Below, one piece after another: positions 1 to 9,250 of a DNA stretch of 64,000 nucleotides (its first letter is position 1; the number at the start of each line of letters is the position of its first letter). The notes beneath the pieces are model-generated. The model saw only the letters and a program-made list of their open reading frames with translations. It ran no database searches and was not told where the DNA came from. Both the position numbers and the translations under genes were made by a program. The stretch comes from VXLM01 sp965242665 (GTDB lineage Bacteria > Chloroflexota > Dehalococcoidia > Lucifugimonadales > VXLM01), in contig OZ251484.1 of assembly GCA_965242665.1 (NCBI GenBank), positions 1,426,001-1,490,000 of the forward strand, given 5' to 3'.

Positions 1-185
1 CGGAGAGGGGGATTGGTACACCCGGGCTCGGGATCGCGCGAGGGGTGAAGACGAGGACTATGTTCCGCGCCGCTGAGGGGGGTTTCGTCGCTGCGTGCGG
101 GGGAGTCGCTTCGACGGCGATAGGGCCGCAGTCCGCGCGCGGAGCCGCCGGCGGCATATCGAGGGCCTATTAGCGTCAAAGCAAC
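1..185. other. Upstream edge, no gene seen
   Basis: No convincing coding frame, RNA or repeat is visible before argB. If an upstream arginine gene such as argJ is present, it lies outside the window. No strong ribosome binding site precedes the argB start. Confidence 0.5.
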
Positions 186-1031
186 ATGCTATCACGTCCA
201 GAATTCATCGAGAGCGATCCGGATTGCTCAGCGGAACCTATCGGCCACTTGGAGATTGCACGGCATGGGACGATCGTAGTAAAGATTGGGGGCAGCACCC
301 TTGGGAGCGGCGACACGACGATAGAGGATTTGGTAGCAGTCCAGCGGGAGGGCATTCAACCTGTCGTCGTTCACGGCGGGGGGAAGGTCATCACGGACTG
401 GATGGAGAAGCAGGGCGTTCGGACGCGGTTCGTCAATGGCCTGCGGTTCACGGACGAGTCTAGCCTCGACATCGTGGTAGCGGTTCTCACGGGGTTGATA
501 AACAAGCAGTTGGTCTCGAATGTGCTGTTCAACGGGGGCAAGGCCATTGGCATGTCTGGCGTGGACGGGGGCATCCTGCAAGGGGAGGTTCTGGATCCGC
601 GATTGGGGTATGTGGCGAGGATCACGCGCGTGAACACGGAGTCCATCATCGCGGCGGCGGCGGCGGGGTTCATGCCGATCATCGCTCCGGTGGCCGTTCG
701 CATCGGCGCGGAGGGGGCGACGCTGTTGAACGTGAACGCGGATACGGCCGCGGGGGAGATTGCGTCTGCGCTGGGGGTGCGGAAGATCGTCTTCATGACG
801 GACGTGGAGGGGGTGTTGGACTCTTCGCGGCGGCTCATTCCCAGGATTACCGAGCGTCAGGCGAGGGCGCTCATGAGTTCCAAGGTGATTGCGGGCGGGA
901 TGATTCCGAAGATTGGGGCGTGTCTGATGAACGTTGGTGGCGGGCGGACTGCGCGCATCATCGACGGTCGGACGCCGCACGCGCTTCGGAGCTTCCTGGA
1001 CGGCGAGCCGTTGGGCACGCGCGTGGGATGA
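186..1031 (+). CDS. argB: Acetylglutamate kinase
   Basis: Phosphorylates N-acetyl-L-glutamate with ATP, the second step of arginine (ornithine) synthesis, in the cytosol. The 281-residue product has the amino acid kinase fold: nucleotide-binding VVKIGGS around residues 31-37 (Lys33), the substrate loop VHGGGK at 62-67, the NVNADTAAGEIA segment near residue 182 and an MIPK segment near the C-terminus. Length is normal for the family. The N-terminus is about 25 residues longer than needed and the start has no clear Shine-Dalgarno sequence, so the true start could be slightly downstream. argD lies 2.9 kb downstream on the same strand, beyond a UPF0182 gene. Function is confident; the start is less certain. 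Confidence 0.93.
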   Translation: MLSRPEFIESDPDCSAEPIGHLEIARHGTIVVKIGGSTLGSGDTTIEDLVAVQREGIQPVVVHGGGKVITDWMEKQGVRTRFVNGLRFTDESSLDIVVAVLTGLINKQLVSNVLFNGGKAIGMSGVDGGILQGEVLDPRLGYVARITRVNTESIIAAAAAGFMPIIAPVAVRIGAEGATLLNVNADTAAGEIASALGVRKIVFMTDVEGVLDSSRRLIPRITERQARALMSSKVIAGGMIPKIGACLMNVGGGRTARIIDGRTPHALRSFLDGEPLGTRVG

Positions 1032-1139
1032 AGAACGTCGTTTCGGTATGGTTGACGGTTGAAGAGTGACCGCGCCTTCTGATAGGTTTGCAGTGTTGCC
1101 TCGGATGAGTCTACCCTGCGCGAAGTAGAGAAGGAGAAT

Positions 1140-3938
1140 ATGGCACAAGAATTCCCGAGAGAGTCTGGCGCCCCGTTCGATCTGGGCGCTTTCGTCACGC
1201 CCGAGCTGCGGAAGCGAATCATATGGGGGGCGGTGATCGCTGGTATCGTCGTCCTGTATGCGGCGCTGAATTTTGGCCGCACGGTGTATACCGACCTGCT
1301 GTGGTTCGATGCCGTCGGGTACTTTGGCGTCTTCCGCACGATCTTGTTGACGCGCATCGTCCTGTTCCTCATTGGAGGCGGTATCGTGGGTCTGCTGGGC
1401 GGGGTCAGCGTGTATTTCGCGCACCGTCTGACGCGGGGGGAGGCAGAGTTGCCGCTTCCGCCGCGGACGTATCGGTTCTTGAAGACGACGATCAAGTGGG
1501 GGAGCATCATTGCGGTGGTCGTCGCAGGGGCCGTCTTTGGGGCGATCGCGGCTGGGAGTTGGGATCTGTTCTTGAAGTTCGAGAACTCGACCCCCTTCGG
1601 CGTCGTCGAGCCGGTCTTTGGCAGGGATGTCGGCTTCTACGTGTTCACTCTGCCGTTGCTGGACATGATACAGGGGTGGGTTTTCAGTTCGTTGATTGCG
1701 GTTGGGGCGCTGACTGTGGTCGTCTACTTCGTCAACTTCAACCTGCGCGGCGTGGGGTTTCTCTTCACTGGGGGGTTCAAGGCGCATTTGTCGGTGCTTG
1801 CGGCGCTGCTGATGTTCGTCTTGGCGGCCGGGCACTGGTTGGATCGGTGGGAGTTGGTGCTGTCGGAGGGCGGGGCGGTGTACGGCGCGGCGTACACCGA
1901 CGTGAACGCGCGGATGCCTGCCTTGTTCATTATGACGATCGTCGCTGCGGCTGCAGGGGTGTTGATGCTCGTCAGCGCGTATCAGCGGGGAATACGGGTC
2001 TTGCTGGGGGGGGCGGCGCTTTGGGTGCTCATGTCCTTGGTTCTCACGGTCGGGTGGCCGAATGCTCTGCAGCGGTTCGCCGTCAATCCCAACGAGCTGA
2101 CGAGGGAAACGGAGTACATCGAACGCAACATCAACCTCACGCGCAGCGCCTTTGGCTTGGACAGCATCGTCCAGCAGCCGTACCCTGCGGTTCCCGACCT
2201 CTCGCCTGAGTTGTTGGAGGCCAACGGCGTTACCGTGGAGAATATTCGCTTGTGGGACAATGGGCCGGTATCGGACGTGTACAAGCAGATTCAGAAGATA
2301 CGCCTGTACTACGACTTCAACGAGGCGGACGTGGATCGGTACACGGTCAACGGTCGGTACAGGCAGGTCATGGTTGCTGCGCGTGAAGTGAATCCGGACG
2401 AGTTGGACGAGAACGCTCAGACGTGGATCAACCGCCGACTGCGCTATACGCATGGGTTTGGGATTGCCATGAGTCCGGTCACGGAGTTTACGAACGAGGG
2501 GAGGCCTGAGTTCTTCGCCAAGGACATTCCTGCGGACGGGGTCATCGCCATCCGGGCGGAGGAACAGGAAGCGCCGCCGGAGAACGTCATCGAAAATCCG
2601 CGCATCTACTACGGCGAGAAGACCACGGAGTATGTCGTGGTCGCGACCAACACGGAGGAGTTGGACTATCAGGCTGCGGAGGGCAGCGAGATTCGCAACA
2701 ACCGCTACGACGGCGAGGGGGGCGTGAACATTGGGTCTTTCATCAACCAGCTGGCCTACGCCTGGCAGTTTGGGGATCTGAATCTGTTGATTAGCGGAGA
2801 GATCAATCGGGAGAGCCGCATCCAGTACCGGCGACAGATTGCGGAGCGGGTTTCTACGATCGCGCCCTTCCTGCGGCTGGACAACGATCCGTACATCGTG
2901 GCGGCAGAGGGGGGGTTGTACTGGATACAGGACGCCTATACGGTCTCGGACGACTATCCGTACTCGGACCCGGCGCGCGATGAGGACGGCTCGTCCCTGG
3001 GGTTCAACTACATACGCAACAGCGTCAAGATTACGGTTGACGCCTACGACGGCACGCCGACGTTCTACGTGGTCGACTCCACGGACCCGCTCGCGCGGGC
3101 GTTTCAGTCGATGTTCCCGGATCTGTTCGCGCCGTTCGAGGAGATGCCAGAATCGCTCAAGAGCCATATTCGGTATCCGTTGGACATCTTCTCGGTGCAG
3201 GCGGACAAGTATCTGCGGTATCACATGCTCGACCCGCGGGACTTCTATAACTTGGAGGATATCTGGAATATCGCCACGGAGAAGTTGGGGCAGGCTTCCA
3301 CGCTGCTGCATCCGGTCGAGCCGTACCGCGCGATCATGGAGCTGCCTGGGGAGGATCGTGCGGAGTTCGTGCTGCTGATGCCGTACACGCGGAACGAGCC
3401 GCCGATCTTGGCGGGATGGATGGCGGCGAGGAACGATGCGCCGCATTACGGAGAGTTGGTGGCGTTCGATTTTCCGAAGGGGTCGCAGATAGACAGTACG
3501 GAGCAGATCGAGGCGAAGATCGACAACGACCCGACGATCTCCGAGTGGTTCACGCTGCGGTGCCAGGAGGGGTCGGAGTGCATTCGAGGCAATTTGTTGG
3601 TGCTGCCGATGGCGCTTGGGGACGAATTCAGCCTTCTCTACGCGGAGCCGATATACCTGAAGGCCGAGGGGATACAGTTCCCGGAGCTCAAGCAAGTCAT
3701 CTTGGCCACCGGCACGACCGTAGTCATGAGGGACTCGGTTGCGGAGGCGGTGGCCGCGCTGAACGCATCGAGCAGAGGGCTGGAGGAGCCGGATGTTGTG
3801 GATCCGACTCTGTTGCAGGATGGTTCGGGGCCTGCGATCGAGCGCATCCAGCAGGCCATACAGGGCCTCAAAGACAGTATCCAAGACCTGGAGAATGCGC
3901 TTCAGGAACTCACCATCGAGGAAGGAGAAGGAAGATGA
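1140..3938 (+). CDS. UPF0182 family large membrane protein
   Basis: A 932-residue protein of the UPF0182 (COG1615) family, which has no established biochemical role. About seven hydrophobic segments lie in residues 25-320, followed by a large hydrophilic domain of about 550 residues rich in Tyr, Asp and Glu that is expected outside the membrane, and a short coiled-coil-like tail (IERIQQAIQGLKDSIQDLE). Length matches the family. An AGAAGGAG ribosome binding site sits just before the ATG. The gene ends in an ATGA overlap with argD, so the two are probably translationally coupled. Family assignment is firm; the link to arginine synthesis is only positional. Confidence 0.9.
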   Translation: MAQEFPRESGAPFDLGAFVTPELRKRIIWGAVIAGIVVLYAALNFGRTVYTDLLWFDAVGYFGVFRTILLTRIVLFLIGGGIVGLLGGVSVYFAHRLTRGEAELPLPPRTYRFLKTTIKWGSIIAVVVAGAVFGAIAAGSWDLFLKFENSTPFGVVEPVFGRDVGFYVFTLPLLDMIQGWVFSSLIAVGALTVVVYFVNFNLRGVGFLFTGGFKAHLSVLAALLMFVLAAGHWLDRWELVLSEGGAVYGAAYTDVNARMPALFIMTIVAAAAGVLMLVSAYQRGIRVLLGGAALWVLMSLVLTVGWPNALQRFAVNPNELTRETEYIERNINLTRSAFGLDSIVQQPYPAVPDLSPELLEANGVTVENIRLWDNGPVSDVYKQIQKIRLYYDFNEADVDRYTVNGRYRQVMVAAREVNPDELDENAQTWINRRLRYTHGFGIAMSPVTEFTNEGRPEFFAKDIPADGVIAIRAEEQEAPPENVIENPRIYYGEKTTEYVVVATNTEELDYQAAEGSEIRNNRYDGEGGVNIGSFINQLAYAWQFGDLNLLISGEINRESRIQYRRQIAERVSTIAPFLRLDNDPYIVAAEGGLYWIQDAYTVSDDYPYSDPARDEDGSSLGFNYIRNSVKITVDAYDGTPTFYVVDSTDPLARAFQSMFPDLFAPFEEMPESLKSHIRYPLDIFSVQADKYLRYHMLDPRDFYNLEDIWNIATEKLGQASTLLHPVEPYRAIMELPGEDRAEFVLLMPYTRNEPPILAGWMAARNDAPHYGELVAFDFPKGSQIDSTEQIEAKIDNDPTISEWFTLRCQEGSECIRGNLLVLPMALGDEFSLLYAEPIYLKAEGIQFPELKQVILATGTTVVMRDSVAEAVAALNASSRGLEEPDVVDPTLLQDGSGPAIERIQQAIQGLKDSIQDLENALQELTIEEGEGR

Positions 3939-5122
3939 CGGACTGGCGAGCGCTGGAGAAGGCGTACTATCTGCAGGTCGTCAACCGGCAGCCTATCGTC
4001 CTCACGCGCGGCGAAGGCACGAGGGTGTGGGACGATGAGGGGAAGGAGTACTTGGACTTCACGTCGGGTTGGGCAGTGACGAATATTGGGCACGCGAACC
4101 CGGTGTTGGCGGAGGCTATTGCGGAGCAGGCGCGGACGCTGATCCAGACGTCCAACCAGTTCTACACCGTGCCGCAGGTCAAGCTTGCGAAACTGCTGGT
4201 CGAGAATAGCTGCTTGGACCGAGTCTTCTTTGCGAACAGCGGGGCGGAGGCGAACGAGGGGGCTATCAAGAATGCTCGGAAGTGGGGGCGCAGCAATCGG
4301 AACGGCGCGTCGGAGATCATCACGGTTTCACACGCATTCCATGGGAGGACGTTGAACACGATGGCGGCGGGGGACAAGCCGATGGACGACTTTTCGCCGG
4401 TGCCGGAGGGGTTCGTGAACGTGGAGTTTGGGGATCTGGACGCGATAAAGTCTGCTACGAGCGAGCGGACGGCGGCGGTGATGCTGGAGCCGGTGCAGGG
4501 TGAGGGCGGGGTGAACATTCCTGAGCCGGGCTACTTGCCTGGGGTGCGGGAGTGGTGCGACGACAATGGGCTGCTCTTGGTGTTCGACGAGGTGCAGACG
4601 GGATTTGGGCGGCTGGGGACGTTGTTCGGCTACGAATCGTTTGGGGTGGAGCCGGATGTCATGACGTTGGCCAAGGGTTTGGGCGGGGGCGCGCCGATCG
4701 GGGCGTTCATGCTCAAGGAGCACGCCGTGGCGCTCGTGCCGGGCGACCATGGCTCGACGTTCGGCGGCAACGTCTTGACGACCGCGGCGGCCTACGCATC
4801 GACGAAGTACATCATCGACCGGGGCATCGCCGGACATGCGGCGAGGATGGGGGAGTACCTTCGAGCCGGGTTGGGTTCGATCAAGGACAGGCGGGGGTTC
4901 ATCACGGACGTTCGGGGGATGGGATTGCTGAACGCCGTGGAGTTCGACCGGGAGATGGCGGCGGCGGCGCTCACGCACTGCAACGCACGGGGACTGCTGC
5001 TGAATTTCACACGGCCGCATCTGATTCGGATCATGCCTCCGCTGACCGTTTCCGAGAGTGAGATCGATACTGCGCTGGAGCGGTTGGAGGATGGGCTGGT
5101 GGCGGCAGCGGCGTCGGTGTAG
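3935..5122 (+). CDS. argD: Acetylornithine aminotransferase (class III, PLP)
   Basis: PLP-dependent transamination of N-acetylglutamate 5-semialdehyde to N-acetylornithine in arginine synthesis; members often also act in lysine synthesis. The 395-residue protein shows NSGAEANEGA (101-110), FDEVQTGFGR (217-226, with the PLP-contacting Asp) and TLAKGLGGGAPIG with Schiff-base Lys247. The start is the ATG overlapping the UPF0182 stop (ATGA), preceded by GGAGAAGGAAG. The open frame extends further upstream but only as an overlap with the preceding gene. Co-occurrence with argB supports the arginine assignment over a general class III aminotransferase. Confidence 0.92.
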   Translation: MTDWRALEKAYYLQVVNRQPIVLTRGEGTRVWDDEGKEYLDFTSGWAVTNIGHANPVLAEAIAEQARTLIQTSNQFYTVPQVKLAKLLVENSCLDRVFFANSGAEANEGAIKNARKWGRSNRNGASEIITVSHAFHGRTLNTMAAGDKPMDDFSPVPEGFVNVEFGDLDAIKSATSERTAAVMLEPVQGEGGVNIPEPGYLPGVREWCDDNGLLLVFDEVQTGFGRLGTLFGYESFGVEPDVMTLAKGLGGGAPIGAFMLKEHAVALVPGDHGSTFGGNVLTTAAAYASTKYIIDRGIAGHAARMGEYLRAGLGSIKDRRGFITDVRGMGLLNAVEFDREMAAAALTHCNARGLLLNFTRPHLIRIMPPLTVSESEIDTALERLEDGLVAAAASV

Positions 5123-5146
5123 GGCGGCGGCGGGCCGGGCTTACCA

Positions 5147-5401
5147 TCAGAGACTTTTGTGCTCGACCCGTTTATCTCCTGGGGCACCGTCCTTCTTCGG
5201 CGGCTTGACCATCATGGATACGCCAAACCCTACTATGTGTAGGAAGGCACCGCACAGGACCATCATTGCAAAGGAGAGGATCCACCCCTCCAGTCTCATT
5301 ATCCACTGGACGACGAACGATGCAACGAGTCCCGCGAAGAAACCCGATACTGTGATCCTCCACCGCTCGTTGTCCCATATGAGTCTTCTAATGAACTGCA
5401 T
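5147..5401 (-). CDS. Small two-TM membrane protein
   Basis: An 84-residue protein with two hydrophobic segments (about residues 15-35 and 42-65) and a basic tail (KPPKKDG). It lies immediately downstream, on the same strand, of a small membrane gene and the duplicated lipoprotein cluster, and probably belongs to that transcription unit. The ribosome binding site is weak. I do not recognise a family. It converges on argD with 24 bases between the stops. Confidence 0.55.
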   Translation of the reverse strand: MQFIRRLIWDNERWRITVSGFFAGLVASFVVQWIMRLEGWILSFAMMVLCGAFLHIVGFGVSMMVKPPKKDGAPGDKRVEHKSL

Positions 5402-5432
5402 CGCTCATCTGCTGGGAAACTACTATGGGATA

Positions 5433-5657
5433 CTACCGCCAACCGCTGCTTCGATAGATCTCGTCTTCTCCCCATCGGCTCTTCTGGAACAACATGATGA
5501 GGCCGCACGCCAAGCCAGTACCGAAGCCCAACAGCCCCAGAAGCATCCACGGCTCTTGGTCTGCATAGTACGCGCCCAAGTAGAACCCACAGAGTATCCC
5601 GTTGCCCAGAGTTGCGGAAGTGATTCCAGTACGAGATAAGAACACGCGCTTCAGCAT
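5433..5657 (-). CDS. Small membrane protein, copy 2 of a tandem pair
   Basis: A 74-residue protein, nearly identical to the copy at 6063-6281, with two hydrophobic stretches and a C-terminal SRWGEDE motif. The ATG start is chosen because GGAGGAGGG lies a few bases upstream. That Shine-Dalgarno sequence is formed by the last Gly codons of the preceding lipoprotein-domain frame (stop at 5662-5664), so translation is probably coupled. The protein at 16141-16407 ends in a similar SRWDEDG, hinting at a small family. No function can be assigned. Confidence 0.55.
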   Translation of the reverse strand: MLKRVFLSRTGITSATLGNGILCGFYLGAYYADQEPWMLLGLLGFGTGLACGLIMLFQKSRWGEDEIYRSSGWR

Positions 5658-5661
5658 GACG

Positions 5662-6066
5662 CTACCCTCCTCCAAAGGCGAATACGGGCATGGACTCGGC
5701 TATCTGCACGAGATCGTCCTTGCCGACGCTGTTCTGGTTCACTCCGATATTGACGCTGCGGATCTCGACGAAGCCAGCCTCCGTCTCCATCGTCAGATTC
5801 AGGGCCGCGTTTGGCTTCCAACAGTCGGGGAGGCCGTCTTCGACAGAGTAGATGCCGCTGTCACCGGCTGCGACGCAGGCGCCTTGCACTAGGATACCCC
5901 AAGCGACGGCGACGGATATTGGATCCCAGAAGCCCGGCGGCGCGAACACGGTACCACAAGCGCCGCTCCGCACCGTAATGCGCGCGCCGTCGATTCCGAC
6001 GTAGGTATCGCCAACGTGCGTGCCGCCGGGTGTATAGGATTTGCACCCCAGAGACACTACCATCAA
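5662..6066 (-). pseudogene. Duplicated C-terminal fragment of the repeat lipoprotein
   Basis: Encodes about 130 residues nearly identical to the last domain of the lipoprotein at 6286-8766 (from KSYTPGG to the terminal FAFGGG). It lacks a signal peptide, lipobox and the upstream domains. It arose in a 624-bp tandem duplication that copied the 3' end of the lipoprotein gene and the small membrane gene behind it. The apparent start lies at the duplication junction without a good ribosome binding site. It is most likely a remnant, although the frame is still open. Confidence 0.65.
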
Positions 6067-6281
6067 CCGCTACTTCGATAGATCTCGTCTTCTCCCCATC
6101 GGCTCTTCTGGAACAACATGATGAGGCCGCACGCCAAGCCAGTACCGAAGCCCAACAGCCCCAGAAGCATCCACGGCTCTTGGTCTGCATAGTACGCGCC
6201 CAAGTAGAACCCACAGAGTATCCCGTTGCCCAGAGTTGCGGAAGTGATTCCAGTACGAGATAAGAACACGCGCTTCAGCAT
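6063..6281 (-). CDS. Small membrane protein, copy 1 of a tandem pair
   Basis: A 72-residue protein: basic N-terminus (MLKRVFLSR), two hydrophobic segments, then FQKSRWGEDE. The start is fixed by GGAGGAGGG, which overlaps the final Gly codons and stop of the lipoprotein gene upstream, so expression is probably coupled to it. Nearly identical to the copy at 5433-5657. Presumably an inner-membrane protein working with, or carried along by, the lipoprotein; no known family recognised. Confidence 0.6.
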   Translation of the reverse strand: MLKRVFLSRTGITSATLGNGILCGFYLGAYYADQEPWMLLGLLGFGTGLACGLIMLFQKSRWGEDEIYRSSG

Positions 6282-6285
6282 GACG

Positions 6286-8766
6286 CTACCCTCCTCCAAA
6301 GGCGAATACGGGCATGGACTCGGCTATCTGCACGAGATCGTCCTTGCCGACGCTGTTCTGGTTCACTCCGATATTGACGCTGCGGATCTCGACGAAGCCA
6401 GCCTCCGTCTCCATCGTCAGATTCAAGGCCGCGTTTGGCTTCCAACAGTCGGGGAGGCCGTCTTCGACAGAGTAGATGCCGCTGTCGCCGTCTACTACGC
6501 AGGCACCTTGCACTAGGATACTCCAAGCGCCGGCGACGGATATTGGCTCCCAGAGGCCGGGCGGCGCGAACACGGCGCCGCAAGCGCCGCTCCGCACCGT
6601 AATGCGCTCGCCGTCGATTCCGACGTAGGTATCGCCAATGTGCGCGCCACCGGGTGTATAGGATTTGCGCTCCAGAGACACGTCTGCCGGTAGGTATGCT
6701 GGGACAGGTGGGGACACCGCCGAGATAGGTGGAGGGTATCCAGGGCCGGGCGATGTGCATCGCTCGTGGAGTCCGGGTGGATAGACATCATCTACGCTTT
6801 CTCCGACCCCGACTTTGACGAATCCGAGAGGGCTTATGATGAAACCAGTTTCCGGCTGTGCGTCGTCTGCCGATGCAGAGGCGTCCAATCTGTGGATTCT
6901 GTAGGCGGCTTCGCCGGCGAATACGGGCATGGACTCGGCTATCCGCACGAGCTCGGACTTGCCGACGCTCTCCTCCTTGCCGCCAGTGACGACGCGCTGG
7001 ATGGTAACCACGCCCAAGTCTGTCTCGAAGTGCAGGTCGAACGATGTAGCGCCCTTGAGTCCAGTGACGAAGACGCCCCAGCTGCCTCCAACGTCGACCT
7101 GTTCGATCAGCGCAGGGTCGCTGTTGGTAATCAAACATGTGCTGTGCAACACTCTGAGCCGAATGTGGTCGCCGTTGCCGTCCCCGCTGACGTAGGTGTC
7201 CCCGTAGTATCTCCCATCGGGGTGGGAGATCTGGTTGTGCAAGGACACGCCTTGCGGCAGGTATGCGGGCACCGGCGGGGAGGTACGCTGCTTTGGGGGA
7301 ACGACGATGTTCTCTGCGTCCGGATGGGTGCACCAAGGATTGAGCGCGTCGGGGTCGATGTCGCTGATGCTCGACCGATACCGCGATAGGGCGATTGTGA
7401 TGAAGCGGTTGTCGCTTTGGAGGATATCGACGGCCTCGGTTTGGGCGGGGGTTGCGGCTTCGCCGGCGAATACGGGCATGGACTCGGCTATCCGCACGAG
7501 CTCGGCCTTGCCGACGCTCTCCTCCTTGCCGCCAGTGATGACGCGCTGGATGGTAACCACGCCCAAGTCTGTCTCGAAGTGCAGGTCGAACGATGTAGCG
7601 CCCTCAAGTCCAGTGACGAAGACGCCCCAGTTGCCTCCGACGTCGACCTGTTCAATCAGCCCTGGGTCGCTGTTGGTAATCAAACATGTGCTGTGCAACA
7701 CTCTGAGCCGGATGTGGTCGCCGTTGCCGTCCCCACTGACGTAGGTGTCTCCGTAGTACCTCCCATCGGGGTGGGAGATCTGGTTGTGCAAGGACACGCC
7801 TTGCGGCAGGTATGCGGGCACCGGCGGGGAGGTACGCTGCTTTGGGGGAACGACGATGTTCTCTGCGTCCGGATGGGTGCACCAGGGATTGAGCGCGTCG
7901 GGGTCTATGTCGCTGATGCTCGACCAATACCGCGATAGGGCGATGGTGATGAAGCGGTTGTCGCTTTGGAGGATATCGACGGCCTCGGTTTGGGCGGGGG
8001 CTGCGGCTTCGCCGGCGAATACGGGCATGGACTCGGCTATCCGCACGAGCTCGTCCTTGCCGACGCTCTCCTCCTTGCCGCCAGTGATGACGCGCTGGAT
8101 GGTAACCACGCCCAAGTCGGTCTCGAAGTGTAGGTCGAACGATGTTGCGCCCTCGAGTCCAGTGACGAAGACCCCCCAGCTGCCTCCGACGTCGACCTGT
8201 TCGATCAGCGCAGGGTCGCTGTTGGTAATCAAACATGTGCTGTGCAACACCCTGAGCCGGATGTGATCGCCGTTGCCGTCCCCGCTGACGTAGGTGTCTC
8301 CGTAGTATCTCCCATCGGGGTGGGAGATCTGGTTGTGCAAGGACACGCCTTGCGGCAGGTATGCGGGCACCGGCGGGGAGGTACGCTGCTTTGGGGGAAC
8401 GACGATGTTCTCTGCGTCCGGATGGGTGCACCAAGGATTGAGCGCGTCGGGGTCGATGTCGCTGATGCTCGACCGATACCGCGATAGGGCGATTGTGATG
8501 AAGCGGTTGTCGCTTTGGAGGATTTCGACGGCCTCGGTTTGGGCGGGGGCTGGGGCTTGATCGGCCGGGTCGCTCGCGTTGCTTTGCGGAGATCCGGCGT
8601 TTGCGCTGGCGGCGGTGTCCGGGTCTTTGGCATCTTGCGTGGCGGTGGCGTCTGACTGCGCGGCGGCGTCCGGGTCCGGGGAATCGTCGGAGCAGGCGGC
8701 CGCGGCTGCGGTGAGCATGACGGCGGCGAGGAAGGAAAGTACGACGGCGGCGGGGTTTGCACTCAT
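6286..8766 (-). CDS. Lipoprotein with four tandem repeat domains
   Basis: An 826-residue exported lipoprotein: signal sequence with lipobox near residues 20-25 (AAAACSDD), an Asp/Ala/Ser-rich linker to about residue 75, three almost identical 183-residue domains (about 76-624) and a diverged fourth domain (about 627-826). Each domain begins near AVDILQSDNRF, carries SPPVPAYLPQGVSL and GDTYVSGDGNGD, and ends ESVGKDELVRIAESMPVFA. Each has two Cys that could pair. GGGAGG lies 9 bases before the ATG. The domain is unknown to me; a surface-exposed binding or adhesion role is only a guess from the architecture. The near-identity of the repeats implies recent amplification or gene conversion. Confidence 0.75.
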   Translation of the reverse strand: MSANPAAVVLSFLAAVMLTAAAAACSDDSPDPDAAAQSDATATQDAKDPDTAASANAGSPQSNASDPADQAPAPAQTEAVEILQSDNRFITIALSRYRSSISDIDPDALNPWCTHPDAENIVVPPKQRTSPPVPAYLPQGVSLHNQISHPDGRYYGDTYVSGDGNGDHIRLRVLHSTCLITNSDPALIEQVDVGGSWGVFVTGLEGATSFDLHFETDLGVVTIQRVITGGKEESVGKDELVRIAESMPVFAGEAAAPAQTEAVDILQSDNRFITIALSRYWSSISDIDPDALNPWCTHPDAENIVVPPKQRTSPPVPAYLPQGVSLHNQISHPDGRYYGDTYVSGDGNGDHIRLRVLHSTCLITNSDPGLIEQVDVGGNWGVFVTGLEGATSFDLHFETDLGVVTIQRVITGGKEESVGKAELVRIAESMPVFAGEAATPAQTEAVDILQSDNRFITIALSRYRSSISDIDPDALNPWCTHPDAENIVVPPKQRTSPPVPAYLPQGVSLHNQISHPDGRYYGDTYVSGDGNGDHIRLRVLHSTCLITNSDPALIEQVDVGGSWGVFVTGLKGATSFDLHFETDLGVVTIQRVVTGGKEESVGKSELVRIAESMPVFAGEAAYRIHRLDASASADDAQPETGFIISPLGFVKVGVGESVDDVYPPGLHERCTSPGPGYPPPISAVSPPVPAYLPADVSLERKSYTPGGAHIGDTYVGIDGERITVRSGACGAVFAPPGLWEPISVAGAWSILVQGACVVDGDSGIYSVEDGLPDCWKPNAALNLTMETEAGFVEIRSVNIGVNQNSVGKDDLVQIAESMPVFAFGGG
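6907..8557 (-). repeat. Three 549-bp in-frame tandem repeats
   Basis: Matching segments recur at exactly 549 bp (CTCGGTTTGGGCGGGGG at 7435, 7984 and 8533). They encode the three near-identical 183-residue lipoprotein domains. As 549 is a multiple of three, unit gain or loss keeps the frame. Confidence 0.9.
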
Positions 8767-8964
8767 GGCGGTTGCCTCCCTATGGATGGAGAGCCGTTCG
8801 GCTGCGGATGCTTCCTATGCGGTATCGTCCGAGCGTGGGTGCTTCCTCTCCAACGCGGACGCAGTATTCGGAGTGGGCACCTGTTGGGTTCTTTGTATCA
8901 CGGATCTTGCGGGGAGTCAAATGGGTCGGGGCTGTGTCCGATTTTCGAGGGAGGGGGGCGATAG

Positions 8965-9200
8965 ATTCCCGCCTTCGCGGGAATGACGTAGACGGGGGAG
9001 GGAATGACGTAGACGGGGGCGGGAATAACGGGGGAGAGTGCGGGATTGACGTCGTAGACGGGGGCGGGATTGACGAGGACGGGGGCGGGAATAACGGGGG
9101 AGAGTGCGGGATTGACGTCGTAGACGGGGGCGGGAATGACGAGGACGGGAGTGGGAATGATGGGGGGAGAGTGTGGGAATGACGGGGACGGGGGCGATGC
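8965..9200 (+). repeat. dRS3-like palindrome plus GGGAATGAC satellite array
   Basis: The core at 8965-8984 is ATTCCC-N8-GGGAAT with spacer GCCTTCGC. It is followed on the 3' side by degenerate GGGAATGAC/GGGATTGAC units separated by short GACGGGGGC-type spacers. A larger 66-bp duplication occurs inside (GGGAATAACG at 9021 and 9087). The same layout recurs at 19.9, 43.0-43.4, 50.4, 51.0 and 63.5 kb. Confidence 0.85.
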
Positions 9201-9250
9201 TGCGGGGGCTATGGGGGCTCTTTCATGTGCACAGCATCCCGACTACTCGT

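Larger units (their letters stand above)
5437..6684. repeat. 624-bp tandem duplication
   Basis: Two copies at an exact 624-bp offset (for example the TCGATAGATC at 5451 and at 6075), differing by scattered substitutions. Each copy holds the 3' end of the lipoprotein gene plus one small membrane gene. The junction lies near 6057-6064, where ACTACCATCAACCGCT matches ACTACCGCCAACCGCT at 5433. Confidence 0.85.

Noticed and set aside
228..3884. Very long open frame on the minus strand opposite argB and the UPF0182 gene
   Set aside because: The codon pattern of the high-GC plus-strand genes leaves the antisense frame open; its translation is rich in Arg/His/Pro with no domain, while the plus strand matches known families.
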